From Cololabis saira (lineage: Eukaryota > Chordata > Actinopteri > Beloniformes > Belonidae), in contig NC_084592.1 in the NCBI RefSeq assembly GCF_033807715.1, positions 912,501 through 976,500 of the forward strand: a stretch of DNA of 64,000 nucleotides. The letters run 5' to 3'. Positions 62,980-64,000 of this stretch are shown piece after piece; position 1 is the stretch's first letter, and each line of letters begins with the position of its first letter. Position numbers and translations under genes: made by a program. Under the pieces are notes generated by a model that saw nothing but the letters and a program-made list of their open reading frames with translations, was not told the origin of the DNA and did not search any database.

Positions 62980-64000
62980 ATTAAAGCTGCAAGCAGCGAT
63001 GAACGGGCCCTCGCACTCATGGCCACCGCCCCCCTAAGCATATCAGAAATGACACCACCCACGACTTCCTATGTCAAACCATTCAAAAGTTATAGCAGAA
63101 AAAAGGGACAACCAATCAGAAGAAGGGGCGGGGCTAATTCAGGCCAATGAAGGTCAAGGGCTCCATAAAGAATCTGATGACACCACCCACGACTCTCTAT
63201 GTCAAACCATTCCAAAGTTATAGCAGAAAATCGGGACAACCAATCAGAAGAAGGGGCGGGGCTAATTAAGGCTAACGAAGCTTAAGGACTCATTACAGAG
63301 TCCCATGACACCACCCACGACTTCCTATGTCAAACCATTCAAAAGTTATAGCAGAAAAAAGGGACAACCAATCAGAAGAAGGGGCGGGGCTAATTCAGGC
63401 CAATGAAGGTCAAGGGCTCCATAACGAATCTGATGACACCCCCCACGACTCTCTATGTCAAACCATTCCAAAGTTATAGCAGAAAATCGGGACAACCAAT
63501 CAGAAGAAGGGGCGGGGCTAATTAAGGCCAACGAAGCTTAAGAACTCATTACAGAGTCCCATGATACCACCCATGACTTCCTATGTCAAACCATTCAAAA
63601 GTTATAGCAGAAAAAAGGGACAACCAATCAGACGAAGGGGCGGGGCTAATTCAGGCCAACGAAGGTCAAGGACTCATTACAGAGTCCCATGACACCACCC
63701 ACGACTCTCTATGTTAAACCATTCAAAAGTTATGGCAGAGAAAAGTATTCTAGGGGGCGCTGTTGAACCGTTAGGCCACGCCCATTAATGCAAACCATGA
63801 AATATCAAATTTATCGCCAAGTCTGGCTTGCATGCAAAATTTGGTGACTTTTGGAGAACTATCAAATATGGACCAATCACATGAAGGGGGGGCGCGCCTT
63901 TTGGCGTCTAGCGTCGCCACGGTAACACTTTTGAAAGAGAAAAGTAATGCGTGGTGTCGCAGGATGTAGACGCACATTTTGATGTATAACACACCTGGGT
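62980..64000 (+). repeat. Array element 22 (cut by window end)
   Basis: Start, five to six 128-bp units (63055-63745) and the first ~250 bp of a 460-bp unit from 63752. The array continues beyond the window. Confidence 0.85.

Overview
The window is eukaryotic and almost entirely non-coding. It looks like repetitive DNA from a ray-finned (teleost) fish. The evidence is long interspersed and tandem repeats, AT/GT microsatellites, remnants of DNA transposons with terminal inverted repeats, and no compact gene order, ribosome-binding sites or operons. The element signature attaaagctgcaagcag...gggccctcgcac, with its partner end gggccttcgcact...gtgctcgggccc, is one I associate from memory with teleost genomes. 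The species cannot be named from this sequence. I find no intact host gene.

Region 1, 1-1013: two copies of one TIR-bearing DNA element in opposite orientation. One copy (312-866) sits inside the other. Region 2, 1014-2311: mostly single-copy-looking AT-rich DNA with a 13-bp perfect stem-loop and a possible relic of a dispersed repeat. Region 3, 2312-3913: a 17-bp minisatellite whose reverse strand is open in all three frames by chance of composition. Region 4, 3914-4240: a CCAGGA hexamer repeat and a short coding relic, leading to an AATAAT tract.

Region 5, 4241-64000 (93% of the window): one head-to-tail array of at least 22 composite repeat elements, all on the same strand. Each begins attaaagctgcaagcag and most end in an (AAT)n tract. 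Some ends keep one to four copies of a terminal hairpin. Every element is built from the same parts: a block of ~128-bp units (alternating as 256-bp dimers), each carrying a CCAAT box and a GC box; then one to several ~460-bp units, with a ~355-bp deleted variant; then a terminal piece. Longer elements add modules in a fixed order: an AT-rich spacer with a (TG)(TA)(TG) microsatellite and a CpG-rich YY1-like doublet, a tRNA-like sequence on the minus strand (ten copies), and a 42-bp minisatellite (eight arrays) with inverted CCAAT and GC boxes. The array has been reshaped repeatedly: a 1276-bp segment occurs three times (16.7-20.6 kb), a 3.67-kb element twice (27.6-35.0 kb), and an 1854-bp element four times in tandem (53.6-61.1 kb) with a fifth copy 33 kb away.

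Two foreign DNA transposons interrupt the array, and each can be defined precisely because uninterrupted sister copies are in the same window. One is a 648-bp insertion (8475-9122) with an 8-bp target duplication. The other is a 1229-bp insertion (44664-45892) with an AT target duplication and ~60-bp TIRs; it keeps the start of a THAP-domain protein on one strand and of a YqaJ-associated protein on the other, as expected for an internally deleted ISL2EU-type transposon. The hundreds of 60-130-residue open frames elsewhere are by-products of repeat copy number and are not annotated as genes.
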